Part shown: one piece after another, positions 26,022-34,591 of the stretch | Layout of the letters: every line of letters starts with the position of its first letter | Numbering within the stretch: position 1 is the first letter of the stretch | DNA from: Chthoniobacterales bacterium | GTDB taxonomy: Bacteria > Verrucomicrobiota > Verrucomicrobiia > Chthoniobacterales > UBA10450 | Direction of reading: 5' to 3' | NCBI GenBank assembly: GCA_003244145.1 | Contig: QHBM01000037.1 | Location: 56,507 to 120,506, forward strand | Length of the DNA stretch: 64,000 bases | Translations under genes and position numbers: made by a program | Notes under the pieces: generated by a model | Told to the model about the DNA's origin: nothing | The model's input: only the letters and a program-made list of their open reading frames with translations | Databases searched by the model: none

Positions 26022-26093
26022 AGCGCAAGAAAAAGATGACGACAATCGCGAGCGCAATGCGCAAAACACCTGGCCAGAATCCATTTTTCCCAC

Positions 26094-27218
26094 TCAACCG
26101 ATCTTCTTCCGGAATCGCAGCGAACAGATGCAAAAGAGGAACACGGCCATTCCCGACATGATGGCGAGCGATTGCCAGTATTCGAAAAAGTTCGCGCCGC
26201 GCAAAATGATGGCGCGCATCAGCGCGATGAAGTAGGTGGCCGGAACCACAGCGCCGAGGGCGTAGAAGATCTGCGGCATCGTCTCGCGCGGAAAAATGAA
26301 ACCGGAAAAAAACACACTGGGCAGAATGAAGACCATCGACATCTGCAACGCCTGCATTTGATTCTCCGCCTGGGTGCCGACAAGCAAGCCAAGACTGAGC
26401 AGCGCGAAAACATAGACGAGCGTCGCCAGCATCATCGCGATGACGCTGCCAGCGATCGGCACGGAAAAAACGAAGCGCATGATCGCAAACAGCAGGATCG
26501 CCATGAGCATGCCGATGCAAAGATATGGTACCAGTTTTCCTAACATCAGACCCCAGCGGCTGAGTGGACTAACGAGTAATTGCTCGAGCGTCCCGCGCTC
26601 GCGCTCGCGCACCACAGCCATCGCCGTCGCGAAGGTCGTTCCGATTTGCAAAACAATGCCGATGACTCCCGGCACGAAAAAGTTCGGGCTGCGCATGGTG
26701 GGGTTGTAGAGCATCTGCGGCCGGATCTCCACCGGCACTGTGCGCCGGCCACTGTCACGCATCATCATTTCGACCGATTGGGTCAAGGCAACGCCGAGTG
26801 CGGTATTGAGCGCGGCGAGCGCGGTGGTGGAGTTCGAGCCGTCGATCAACATTTGCACCTGGGCCGGATGGCCGGCGCGCAGGTCGCGGGTGAAGTGCGG
26901 CGGAATCTGCATTCCGACATAGGCGCGGCCTTTCCGGATTTCGCTGGCCAGCTCGTCGGCGTTCTGCACTTCGCCGACGATCCGGAATGTCTCGGTATTG
27001 ACGAAGCGATCGAGAAATTGCCGGCTCTCGACCGTGCGATCTTCGTTCAGGATCGCCATCGGCATGTGCTTGACGTCGTTATCGAGCGCGTAACCGAACG
27101 CGACCATTTCGATCAAGGGCGGGAAGAGCATGAAGAAAAGCGTCATCGGATCGCGGATGACGGTGATGAATTCCTTGAACAAGATCGCGTTGAGGCCACG
27201 AAAAGGTGCGCGCTTCAT
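26094..27218 (-). CDS. ABC-2 type transporter permease
   Basis: 374-residue membrane permease of the YbhR/YbhS type. It has an N-terminal helix (ITVIRDPMTLFFMLFPPLIE), a large extracytoplasmic domain (about 45-165) and five C-terminal helices, with the conserved cytoplasmic turn VRERERGTLEQLLVSP and the motif SVFFSGFIFPRETMPQ. Works with the ATPase and the HlyD-type lipoprotein encoded upstream to export drugs, metals or other small toxic compounds. Systems of this type commonly have two permease genes; here only one is present and an M28 peptidase remnant follows directly. Start overlaps the ATPase stop (ATGA). Confidence 0.88.
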   Translation of the reverse strand: MKRAPFRGLNAILFKEFITVIRDPMTLFFMLFPPLIEMVAFGYALDNDVKHMPMAILNEDRTVESRQFLDRFVNTETFRIVGEVQNADELASEIRKGRAYVGMQIPPHFTRDLRAGHPAQVQMLIDGSNSTTALAALNTALGVALTQSVEMMMRDSGRRTVPVEIRPQMLYNPTMRSPNFFVPGVIGIVLQIGTTFATAMAVVRERERGTLEQLLVSPLSRWGLMLGKLVPYLCIGMLMAILLFAIMRFVFSVPIAGSVIAMMLATLVYVFALLSLGLLVGTQAENQMQALQMSMVFILPSVFFSGFIFPRETMPQIFYALGAVVPATYFIALMRAIILRGANFFEYWQSLAIMSGMAVFLFCICSLRFRKKIG

Positions 27219-28180
27219 GCCGCCTTCCCGTGCTGGTTCTCGCCGGCATGCTTCGCGGTGAGGGTAACGAAAACATCTTCCAGCGACGGACCGATCTCAT
27301 GGATCTCGGGACTCGCGATTCCGACGCTGCGAAGTTTGGCGTCGATCTCGGCACGCTGCACGCTTTCGTCGACGAGCAGATGCATCGATTGCCCGAAGAC
27401 CGTGGCGTTCAGCACACCCTCCACTTTGCGCATCGCCCGCAGAGCGACCGTGACGTGATCGCAGGTCACATCCAATCGGCGCGTGCCGGGCGGGCTGACT
27501 TCGGGCATCTGTTTCAATTCGTCCGGCTCGCCGCAAACGATCAGCTTTCCCATGTAAATGTAACCGACATGCGAGCAGCGTTCGGCTTCATCCATGTAGT
27601 GCGTCGTGACGAAGAGCGTCATCCCCTGCCCCGCGAATTCGAAAAGCAAATCCCAGAGTTCGCGGCGCGCCACGGGATCGATGCCCGCAGTCGGCTCGTC
27701 GAGAAAAAGAACCGTCGGCTTATGCATGAGCGCGCAGGCCATGGCGAGGCGTTGCCGCCAGCCGCCCGAAAGCAGCGCCGCCCGCCGATCGAGATAGGGC
27801 TCGAGATGCGTGATGGCGATGAGCTCGTCCCGCCGCTGCTTCAATTGTTTATCCGGCAGGCTGTAGAGTTTGCCGGAGAAAATCAGGTTCTCGTTCACGG
27901 TCAGCTCGTCGTAGAGCGAAAACTTTTGCGACATGTAGCCGATCATTTCCTTAATCGTGTCGCCTTCGCGCGCGATGTCGCGGCCGTCGATCTTCGCGAC
28001 GCCTTCCGTTGGTTCGAGAATGCCGCAGAGCATTCGGATGACGGTGGATTTGCCGGAGCCGTTCGGGCCGAGAAACCCAAAGATCGAGCCGCGCGTCACC
28101 GAGAAGCTGACGTGATCGACGGCGGTGAAAGCGCCGAAACGCTTGGTCAAACCATCGCATTCGATCATCACGTCCGTCAT
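27215..28180 (-). CDS. ABC transporter ATP-binding protein
   Basis: 321-residue ATPase with intact motifs: Walker A FGFLGPNGSGKSTVI, Q-loop in MIGYMSQKFSLYDELTVN, signature LSGGWRQRLAMACAL, Walker B TVLFLDEPTAGIDP and switch His in VTTHYMDEAE. Energises the ABC-2 permease encoded next. Couples by four-base overlaps to both neighbours, forming a HlyD-ATPase-permease operon like ybhGFSR. The C-terminal 80 residues resemble the usual DrrA-type accessory region. Confidence 0.92.
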   Translation of the reverse strand: MTDVMIECDGLTKRFGAFTAVDHVSFSVTRGSIFGFLGPNGSGKSTVIRMLCGILEPTEGVAKIDGRDIAREGDTIKEMIGYMSQKFSLYDELTVNENLIFSGKLYSLPDKQLKQRRDELIAITHLEPYLDRRAALLSGGWRQRLAMACALMHKPTVLFLDEPTAGIDPVARRELWDLLFEFAGQGMTLFVTTHYMDEAERCSHVGYIYMGKLIVCGEPDELKQMPEVSPPGTRRLDVTCDHVTVALRAMRKVEGVLNATVFGQSMHLLVDESVQRAEIDAKLRSVGIASPEIHEIGPSLEDVFVTLTAKHAGENQHGKAA

Positions 28181-29028
28181 TTCACGTCCGAGAAAAAGAT
28201 GTCGGCGGACATGCCTGCGCGCAGGGCGTCCTCTTTATTATCGAGGCGGATTTTCACACCGAAGACCTGCTTGATCCGATCTTCGACGGTCTGCACGTTT
28301 CGCGGGGTAAACTCCGCCTTGCGATTGATCTGCTCGACCACGCCGGAAAAATCGCGACCTGGATAGGAATCAACCCGCACCCGCACGTTCTCGTTTAGTT
28401 TGATCAGCCCAAGCCAGGGCTCCGGCACATAAACGCGGACCCAAAGGCGATCGGGCAGAATCAGGGTCGCGACTTCGCGGTTTGCCGCCAGCACGTCACC
28501 GACCTTTACGCTCAGCACTTCCAGGATTGAATCGGTGGGCGCTACGATTTGCATTTCCTGGATCTGCGCTTCGATATCGGCGAGCTGCGCCCGTGCCTGA
28601 ACGACGCGCATGCGCGCCGCTTCGATATTTTTTTCCTGCGCCTTCGCCGCGCTCATGGCGCGCTCGGCATCGTTCGAGGAGACGGCCTGACTTTTCAGCA
28701 GATCCTGCTGGCGCTTGGCATCCGCGCGTAAAAATTCCAATTGGGCCGACTGGGCTTCGACGTCGCTTTGGGCCGAATTGATTTGCGCGGCGGCGAGATC
28801 GCGGCGCGCTTTCAATTCGGAAGCCTCGAGCTGGACGATGACGGCGCCCGCTTTGAGCGTGTCTCCTTCCCACGCGAAAATTTTCTCGACACGTCCACCG
28901 GAACGCGGCGCGACGTGGACTTCATCCACTTCAATAGTTCCGGAAACGGCGTTGCTCTGCTTACTGCAAGCGGTCCCGAGGAGAAGGAGCGGCAGGCAAA
29001 GCGCAGCGCGAAGAATTCTAGAACGCAT
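28177..29028 (-). CDS. HlyD-family periplasmic adaptor lipoprotein
   Basis: 283-residue membrane-fusion protein. Lipoprotein signal ALCLPLLLLGTACSKQ, with the lipobox Cys at about residue 21. The biotinyl-lipoyl-like half motif SGTIEVDEVHVAPRSGGRV is followed by a long alpha-hairpin coiled coil (about 70-150), then VLAANREVATLILPDRLWV and a beta-barrel. Connects the inner-membrane ABC exporter to the envelope. Start ATG 29028 gives the signal peptide; the longer frame would bury it. First gene of the exporter operon. Confidence 0.88.
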   Translation of the reverse strand: MRSRILRAALCLPLLLLGTACSKQSNAVSGTIEVDEVHVAPRSGGRVEKIFAWEGDTLKAGAVIVQLEASELKARRDLAAAQINSAQSDVEAQSAQLEFLRADAKRQQDLLKSQAVSSNDAERAMSAAKAQEKNIEAARMRVVQARAQLADIEAQIQEMQIVAPTDSILEVLSVKVGDVLAANREVATLILPDRLWVRVYVPEPWLGLIKLNENVRVRVDSYPGRDFSGVVEQINRKAEFTPRNVQTVEDRIKQVFGVKIRLDNKEDALRAGMSADIFFSDVK

Positions 29029-29155
29029 CTGCGGTCGCACGGCTCGATTGCACGGTAGACGAAACGAGATGTCAGCAAGAATCGCAAGCGCGCATGCCGT
29101 CGATTCCTTCCAAAAGCTGCGCGACAAAGGCCGACGCGGACGATAAACAAAAGCA

Positions 29156-29566
29156 ATGGCTGGTTACTCAGGCACGCCGCTGGCGCAAAAACTTGGGATC
29201 AAGGCCGGACAAACGGTGGTCACGATCGCCGCACCGGTGAATTACCGGAAGTTATTCGCGCCGCTGCCGGCGGGCGTTTCGTTCACCGATAAACCGGCTG
29301 CGAGCGCCAGCTTCATTCACCTTTTCGCTTCGTCCCGAAAACCGCTCGAGAAGGAATTGAAGCGACTTCGCAAAATCATGGCGGACACCGGCACTCTCTG
29401 GGTTTCGTGGCCGAAAAAATCTTCCGGCGTCGCGACGGATATCACGGAAGACGTGATCCGCGAGGTGGCGTTGCCGCTCGGTTTCGTGGACGTGAAAGTT
29501 TGCGCGGTCGACGAAACGTGGTCGGGTCTAAAGCTGATGGTCCGTCGCGAAAACCGCCGACCGTAG
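29156..29566 (+). CDS. DUF3052-family protein
   Basis: 136-residue cytoplasmic protein with the DUF3052 pattern: MAGYSGTPLAQKLGIKAG, the FIHLFASSRKPLEKELK region, LWVSWPKKSSGVATDITED and VKVCAVDETWSGLKLMVRR. Function unknown; found in actinobacteria, Verrucomicrobia and others, some annotated as regulators of polyketide or phosphatase processes without firm evidence. Its 3' end overlaps the convergent cyclase gene by 39 bases. Confidence 0.85.
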   Translation: MAGYSGTPLAQKLGIKAGQTVVTIAAPVNYRKLFAPLPAGVSFTDKPAASASFIHLFASSRKPLEKELKRLRKIMADTGTLWVSWPKKSSGVATDITEDVIREVALPLGFVDVKVCAVDETWSGLKLMVRRENRRP

Positions 29567-31090
29567 CGAATAGATCCGCATCGGTTTCTCGACTCCGCGC
29601 ACAGCCTGCGGCGCTAATTCTTCCAACTCCGCCGGGTCGCGGAGATGACCGGCCGTTCCTTCCGTCACCAGCAAAGGCCGCTGCACGATTTTCGTCAGGC
29701 CTTCGATCCGCGACGCGATGTTCACCGCACTGCCGATCGCGGTAAACTCGAGGCGCTCCGGCGATCCGATGCTGCCCACGATGGCCGGTCCCGTGTGAAT
29801 GCCGATGCCAATCGCGATCCGCTCGCGTCCTTCGCGAACCAGAAGCGCGTTGAGTTCATCCAACGCGGAAAGCATATCGCGCCCGGTGGCGAGCGCCTCG
29901 TCCGCGTGGTTCGCGCCATCCACGCCGATGCCGAACAGCGCCATGAAACCGTCGCCGAGAAATTTATTGATGATCCCGTTGTGGCGCGTTTCCACTACGT
30001 TCACCATGACGCGGAGAAACTCGTTGAGCATCCAAACGGTTTCGGCCGGGGGCAGATTGGCGGTGCGCTGAGTGAATGAGCGGATATCGACAAACATGAT
30101 CGTGATGATCTGCTCGACTCCGCCGAGGCCGGGATCGCGCATCAGAATCTGCTCGGCCGTCTTGCGTCCCACGTGCAGGCCGAATGTCTGCCGCAAGCGC
30201 TCTTTCTCGCGCAACTCATGCAGCATGTGATTGAACTCGGCGATAAGCAGCCCGAATTCATCCGCTCTCGGCAGATGGAGGTTCGTGTCGAGACGGCCTT
30301 CCGCGACGCCTTGCGCGGCGGTGCGCAGTTGATCGATTGGTTCCGAAACCAACCGGCCGATCATGAGCGCGGTGCAAAGGCCGAACCCCACGCCGACGGT
30401 GCCGACAAAAACCGCGAACCAGGCGGGGTCGGTCCCGGGCGCGGGCGGGGCGAAACTCAACATCAGGAGCGAGCCGATCGGACAGATTCCCGCCGAGACC
30501 GCCCAGAGTAATCCGCGGCCGCGGAGCGAGAGAGCGCGCCCTCCGGGTGTGAGATCGGCGCGGGCGTGCAGAAAAAGCGTGGAGAAGATTCCCCAATGAC
30601 TCGCGAGCTCGACCAGAAAAAAACTGTGCGTGATCGAGATGAAGCCGGAAACGAGAAACGAGATCGGCAAATGCCAAAGCAACCGCCGATCGAATGCATC
30701 CGGAGCGACGCCGAGCGAGATCAGGAAAGTTGGAATGCAAAGAAACCAGGCGGCTCCAGAGATGGCGGCGATCGACCAGGGAAGATTAATGGCGCGCCGG
30801 CGGGCGTGCATCAATGCGTCCGGGTTTGGCTGCACGCCGCAATAGAGCGCCCTCAAAACCGGCCCGATGGAATAGACCTGCTGCAGCCAGAGAAACATCG
30901 CGGCGGGATAAACGAGCGCGTTATACATCACGCAGGTTTGGAGAAAGCGGGCTTTCAGCGCGGCGGTGCCGAGAAGCGGCTCGACCACGGAGAGGTTGTA
31001 CCAAATGTTAAACGCGCTCCCGAGCAGCTGCGGGATCACCGGCGCAATCGCGGTGACGATTAAGGCCAGGCGCGGCCGCGGAGAATTCAT
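29528..31090 (-). CDS. HAMP-domain membrane adenylate/guanylate cyclase
   Basis: Class III cyclase of about 520 residues. The N-terminal half contains about six membrane segments (for example PVIPQLLGSAFNIWYNLS, LPISFLVSGFISITHSFFL). A HAMP linker follows (LVSEPIDQLRTAAQGVAEGR) and then the catalytic domain with metal sites in ITIMFVDIRSFTQRTA and NKFLGDGFMALFG. Here the purine-specifying Lys (NKFLGD) is present, favouring ATP. Start chosen at ATG 31090, which overlaps the hydrolase stop as ATGA; ATG 31102 is possible. Coupled to the metallo-hydrolase upstream. Confidence 0.88.
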   Translation of the reverse strand: MNSPRPRLALIVTAIAPVIPQLLGSAFNIWYNLSVVEPLLGTAALKARFLQTCVMYNALVYPAAMFLWLQQVYSIGPVLRALYCGVQPNPDALMHARRRAINLPWSIAAISGAAWFLCIPTFLISLGVAPDAFDRRLLWHLPISFLVSGFISITHSFFLVELASHWGIFSTLFLHARADLTPGGRALSLRGRGLLWAVSAGICPIGSLLMLSFAPPAPGTDPAWFAVFVGTVGVGFGLCTALMIGRLVSEPIDQLRTAAQGVAEGRLDTNLHLPRADEFGLLIAEFNHMLHELREKERLRQTFGLHVGRKTAEQILMRDPGLGGVEQIITIMFVDIRSFTQRTANLPPAETVWMLNEFLRVMVNVVETRHNGIINKFLGDGFMALFGIGVDGANHADEALATGRDMLSALDELNALLVREGRERIAIGIGIHTGPAIVGSIGSPERLEFTAIGSAVNIASRIEGLTKIVQRPLLVTEGTAGHLRDPAELEELAPQAVRGVEKPMRIYSLRSAVFATDHQL

Positions 31091-32007
31091 CGCAACGTCC
31101 ATGGCCGGAAATAATCCAGCAGAATGAGTTGGCCGCGATTTTCGGCAGCCGCGCGCTGCACCTTGGGAAAATTCGTTAGCGGAAGGAATACGAAACCGCG
31201 TCGGAGCGGCCGAAAGAAATCATCCTGGTGGCTCGGTAAAATGTAGCGTGGATGCAACTGCGCAATGGTTTGCGAAAAGGCGCCGATCGCATCTCCGCTG
31301 GCTACGCCGACAATCGCCAGGTCCACCGGGGCCGAATGAAGCGATACCGGTTTATCCGCGCGACCGCCAGAATTGATGAAGATTCGTTTACCACCCATCT
31401 CGATCAGAAAGGCGAGCGGCTCGCCCGTGACCCAATCGCTGATCTTTCGCGGCGGTAGATGTTTCGGCGGGGTGTTGAATGGCACCACGCCGAAGATGCG
31501 ATCGTGTTCCGCGGAAAAAACGTGAATCACGGCGTTCTTGATTGCGATCCGCGAGCCCGGTCGCACAACGCGCGTTTGCTTCGCAGAAATGCCAACGGAT
31601 TCGACCAGCTTCACGCTCGTCGCGGATGCGATGATGGTCGCGCCCGTTGCGCGCGCGATCTGCGGCACGTCGAAGAGATGATCGATGTGTCCATGCGTCA
31701 CGAGAATGGCGTCGATCTTTCGATGATCGCGCAGCCACTGGGCGACGAGATTGGTTTCGCCCACGGGCTCCAGTTTCAACGCGGTGCGCAACAAACTTTG
31801 GCGCGAGAAATAGGGATCGATCAGGATGACCGTATCGCGCGTTTCGAGCAGATACGCGTTCGTGCCGAGATAAGTGATTCTCACTCCGCGACCGAGGGCG
31901 GAAGCTGCGGGAAGTGGATCGGCTTTGATCAGCGGCGTATATTTCTCCAGGCCGCCGAGCACCGGTCCCACCGAGAGCAACAGGCAAAATAAAATCCGGA
32001 GCTTCAA
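31087..32007 (-). CDS. Exported MBL-fold metallo-hydrolase
   Basis: 306-residue beta-lactamase-fold hydrolase with signal peptide (KLRILFCLLLSVGPVLG). Metal motif THGHIDHLFDVPQ (HxHxDH), further ligands in FSAEHDRIFG and LPSHQDDFF. Related to the UlaG-like/NAPE-PLD-like branch (ITYLGTNAYLLETRDTVIL, DPYFSRQSL). Substrate unknown. Translationally coupled by ATGA to the HAMP cyclase that follows, suggesting a functional link, for example sensing or turnover of a lipid or phosphoester (inference). Confidence 0.85.
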   Translation of the reverse strand: MKLRILFCLLLSVGPVLGGLEKYTPLIKADPLPAASALGRGVRITYLGTNAYLLETRDTVILIDPYFSRQSLLRTALKLEPVGETNLVAQWLRDHRKIDAILVTHGHIDHLFDVPQIARATGATIIASATSVKLVESVGISAKQTRVVRPGSRIAIKNAVIHVFSAEHDRIFGVVPFNTPPKHLPPRKISDWVTGEPLAFLIEMGGKRIFINSGGRADKPVSLHSAPVDLAIVGVASGDAIGAFSQTIAQLHPRYILPSHQDDFFRPLRRGFVFLPLTNFPKVQRAAAENRGQLILLDYFRPWTLR

Positions 32008-32073
32008 TTACCGACGATGATTAGTAGAGTCGCCGAAATGCGGAAGCAGAAACTGCATTGGCTGGCGCTGTAG

Positions 32074-32102
32074 CCACGGGCGCTCAGTCGCCGTGCCCGT
32101 GG
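32074..32102. repeat. Small hairpin CCACGGGC...GCCCGTGG
   Basis: 8-bp perfect inverted repeat with a 13-base loop that is itself partly self-complementary, between the divergent hydrolase and VOC genes. REP-like; no U-tract. Confidence 0.55.
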
Positions 32103-32134
32103 ACAATTCGAGCCAGACCGTGAACACTCATTCC

Positions 32135-32536
32135 ATGAGCACGCGGCTATTCGATCACATTGATCTGCGGGTAAAAAATCGCAAAAACGCGCAACGCTTC
32201 TATGCGCAGGTCCTGCCTGCCCTCGGCTTTCACGTCGACAAGAGCGGCGATCGCTGGGGTCTGTTTGAAGCTCCCGGCGAGAGAGGCGTGGATTTTTTTG
32301 GATTCACCGAAGATGCCGGACACGTGCCGAACGAAAATCGCATCGCGTTCTGGGCAGAGAGTCGCGCCGCGGTCGATAAGATCGCGGAGGTGGTGGAACG
32401 AGCCGGCGGAAAGAATATCGAAGGCCCCGAACTTTGCGCGGCATACAGCCCGGGCTATTACGCGGTTTTTTTTGAAGATCCCGACGGCAACAAATTGGAA
32501 GTCTGCTGCCGCGACAGTGCTACGGTCGCGGAGTGA
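32135..32536 (+). CDS. VOC-family (glyoxalase/dioxygenase superfamily) protein
   Basis: 133-residue vicinal-oxygen-chelate fold protein: TRLFDHIDLRVKNRKNAQRF starts the first beta-alpha-beta unit and YYAVFFEDPDGNKLEVCC ends the second. Likely metal ligands are His in FDHIDL and Glu in NKLEV. Covers glyoxalase, dioxygenase or resistance functions; the substrate cannot be deduced. Start ATG 32135 chosen because the fold begins two residues later; an in-frame ATG at 32093 lies in the hairpin. Confidence 0.85.
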   Translation: MSTRLFDHIDLRVKNRKNAQRFYAQVLPALGFHVDKSGDRWGLFEAPGERGVDFFGFTEDAGHVPNENRIAFWAESRAAVDKIAEVVERAGGKNIEGPELCAAYSPGYYAVFFEDPDGNKLEVCCRDSATVAE

Positions 32537-32552
32537 AAGCCCGGATTAGCCA

Positions 32553-33089
32553 ATGAGTATTCTACTAGCCGACCCCGCCATTTTGCACGGGGCCCGACGC
32601 CATCGTTACCTCAAGTTCATAGCGGTTTTCAAAATCCTTAAAGGATCGCTTCTTTTAGTTCTGGGAATTTCCCTGCTCTTCTTGAACAGCCGGACGGGCT
32701 GGCTCGAAGCGATTTCTGATTGGGCGGATGACGAAATCCTGCTTGTTCACAGCAGGCTCGTGCTCTTTCTCCTCAGCAAATTGCAAGCGGTCCTCGCCAA
32801 TGGCCAGCTCCGTGCGCCCGGCCTGCTCGCACTCATTTATTCGGCGATGCTTTTCACGGAAGGGATCGGCGTGTATCTGGAAAAGCGCTGGGCCGAGTTT
32901 CTGATGGTCTTCGCGACGGCGGGGTTGATTCCGTTCGAAGTGCGGCACGTTTACTACCGCCCGAGCCTCGCGGGATTCGCGATCCTGGCGGTGAATTGCT
33001 TCATCGTCTGGTTTTTGTATCGCGTCTTGAAACGCGACAAACATCACGTGCCCGCGAAACGCGAGCCGGAAATGGCCGAGATAAGTTAG
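32553..33089 (+). CDS. DUF2127 membrane protein
   Basis: 178-residue protein with about four hydrophobic segments (FKILKGSLLLVLGISLLFL, LLALIYSAMLFTEGIGVYL, WAEFLMVFATAGLIPFE, AGFAILAVNCFIVWFLY). The pattern GVYLEKRWAEFLMV followed by PFEVRHVYYRP is typical of DUF2127. Function unknown. 16 bp behind the VOC gene; its stop overlaps the convergent maf stop by four bases. Confidence 0.82.
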   Translation: MSILLADPAILHGARRHRYLKFIAVFKILKGSLLLVLGISLLFLNSRTGWLEAISDWADDEILLVHSRLVLFLLSKLQAVLANGQLRAPGLLALIYSAMLFTEGIGVYLEKRWAEFLMVFATAGLIPFEVRHVYYRPSLAGFAILAVNCFIVWFLYRVLKRDKHHVPAKREPEMAEIS

Positions 33090-33670
33090 CCGAGCCGGCT
33101 CTTGATTCCGAAGCCGCGCAGAACGCGCGCGGTCGATTCCATCGGAAGGCCAACCACATTGCTGTACGAGCCTTCGATTCGTTCGATGATTTCCGTGCCG
33201 TGACCTTGCGCAGCGTAGGCGCCGGCTTTGTCGAGCGGATCCACTTTTGCGAGATATTTCAGGATGGCATCATGGCCGAGCGCGCGAAAATGCACGCGGG
33301 ACACTTCCTGGAAACTGTGAACCTGTCCGCGCGCAAGGTGACAAATGAAAACCGCGGTCCGGACTTCATGCGACCGTCCGCTCAAGCGCCGCAAAATTTC
33401 TTGCGCGCGCGCGAGATCGGCGGGCTTCCCGATGACTTCGCCGCCGAGCGCCACGAGCGTGTCGGCGCCCAGGACGACTGCATCGGGAAAATTCCGAGCG
33501 ACCGCCAGCGCTTTCCGGGTGGCGTTGCAGATTGTGATTTCGCGAATGGTGAAAGATTCCGCCGAGACTTCGGCGACGGCCGGCTGGTTGATTTCGAATT
33601 CGTAGCCGGCCTCTTCCAGGAGTTGCCGCCGGCGCGGCGATCCCGAAGCGAGAATAAAACGCGCTGCCAC
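33086..33670 (-). CDS. maf: Maf-family nucleotide pyrophosphatase
   Basis: 194-residue house-cleaning NTP pyrophosphatase. The N-terminal substrate loop is FILASGSPRRRQLLEEAGY; further conserved segments are VVLGADTLVALGGEVIGKP, SGRSHEVRTAVFI, PLDKAGAYAAQGHGTEIIER and YSNVVGLPMEST. Hydrolyses non-canonical or modified nucleoside triphosphates. Start GTG 33670, two codons before the conserved RFILASGSPRR. Nine bases after the upstream DUF4412 gene's stop. Confidence 0.95.
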   Translation of the reverse strand: MAARFILASGSPRRRQLLEEAGYEFEINQPAVAEVSAESFTIREITICNATRKALAVARNFPDAVVLGADTLVALGGEVIGKPADLARAQEILRRLSGRSHEVRTAVFICHLARGQVHSFQEVSRVHFRALGHDAILKYLAKVDPLDKAGAYAAQGHGTEIIERIEGSYSNVVGLPMESTARVLRGFGIKSRLG

Positions 33671-33679
33671 ACCCTCCGC

Positions 33680-34375
33680 CTACGGTTTTGGCGGTGCCGG
33701 AGGCACGGATCTTTCGCTCATTATCCCCGGTACATTCGGGATCTTCATTTCCAGGAAATCTTTCGGCACCGCGAAGTCCGCGTCGTTCAACGGATCCTGC
33801 TTAATGGATGTGATCGTGCTCGTGATATCGCGCTCCTTCATCTTGATTTGCGTGCGGAGAGGGAGACCCGGCAGGTCGTGATAATTCAGCATCCCCTTGG
33901 CGGCGTCGTTCCAGACCGTCGGCATCGCCGCTTGAAGCTGCTTCAGAATCGTAGCGGCATCAGGATAGTTCAGAGCGATCCAATATCTCGCCTTAAACGT
34001 CGGAGTCTCCGAGATGTATTCTTCGGTTTCGTAACCATTGATCGACATCTTCTTGCCGGTCGCCGACAGCTTTGGTTTTTCGTCGGTGCTCCCGGTGTAC
34101 TTGCTGGCCATCTCGGCAATGGCTTTCGCTTTGTCCCCTGAAATGCGCACGAATCTCTTTTGCGCGGTCATCAAGGTAACCGTGTCGCCGGTCCTGCCAT
34201 CGATGATCGTGGTCATTTGCGGAGAAATCTCCATCCGCACCTTATCGCCTTTGAGTTTGAGCGTGACCTCATTGCCGGGCCCGCCGCCTTCGACCTTCTG
34301 CACAATGGTGAGATCGCCGCGCACCGCGACCGGCAAGCAGACCGCCAGAACGACGCCAAGAATCTGAGCTTTCAT
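33680..34375 (-). CDS. Exported DUF4412-like protein
   Basis: 231-residue exported protein. Signal peptide KAQILGVVLAVCLPVAVRG. The body resembles DUF4412 (VTLKLKGDKVRMEISPQM, IIDGRTGDTVTLMTAQKRFV, then SATGKKMSINGYETEEYI), with repeated edge-strand patterns of an LolA-like half-barrel. C-terminal VPPAPPKP tail. Function unknown, likely periplasmic. Start ATG 34375 chosen for the signal peptide. Same strand as maf. Confidence 0.75.
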   Translation of the reverse strand: MKAQILGVVLAVCLPVAVRGDLTIVQKVEGGGPGNEVTLKLKGDKVRMEISPQMTTIIDGRTGDTVTLMTAQKRFVRISGDKAKAIAEMASKYTGSTDEKPKLSATGKKMSINGYETEEYISETPTFKARYWIALNYPDAATILKQLQAAMPTVWNDAAKGMLNYHDLPGLPLRTQIKMKERDITSTITSIKQDPLNDADFAVPKDFLEMKIPNVPGIMSERSVPPAPPKP

Positions 34376-34482
34376 GATTCCAATTACCTCGCGGGCCGGT
34401 GAAAACGCAACTCCATCGCGCGGGCCGGGCGCGGACAAAAAAACTTGGCAGAAATAGCGACCAGCGTCAGCTTAGGCGGCGC

Positions 34483-34553
34483 GCGGGTGTAGCTCAATGG
34501 TAGAGCTGTAGCCTTCCAAGCTACTGACGAGGGTTCGATTCCCTTCACCCGCT
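34483..34553 (+). tRNA. tRNA-Gly (anticodon TCC)
   Basis: Cloverleaf with acceptor GCGGGTG/CACCCGC, D-arm GCTCAATGGTAGAGC, anticodon stem GTAGC/GCTAC with loop CTTCCAA (TCC, codon GGA) and T-arm GGGTTCGATTCCC. No encoded CCA. Confidence 0.95.
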
Positions 34554-34591
34554 GACTTTCCGCGCATCGCCTTTCGCGCGACGACAAACAG

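Noticed and set aside
25927..26092. Small one-helix membrane protein after the ABC permease (WPGVLRIALAIVVIFFLRWC in another frame)
   Set aside because: The hydrophobic run lies in a different frame from both the permease and the M28 remnant, has no start or ribosome site of its own, and can arise by chance.
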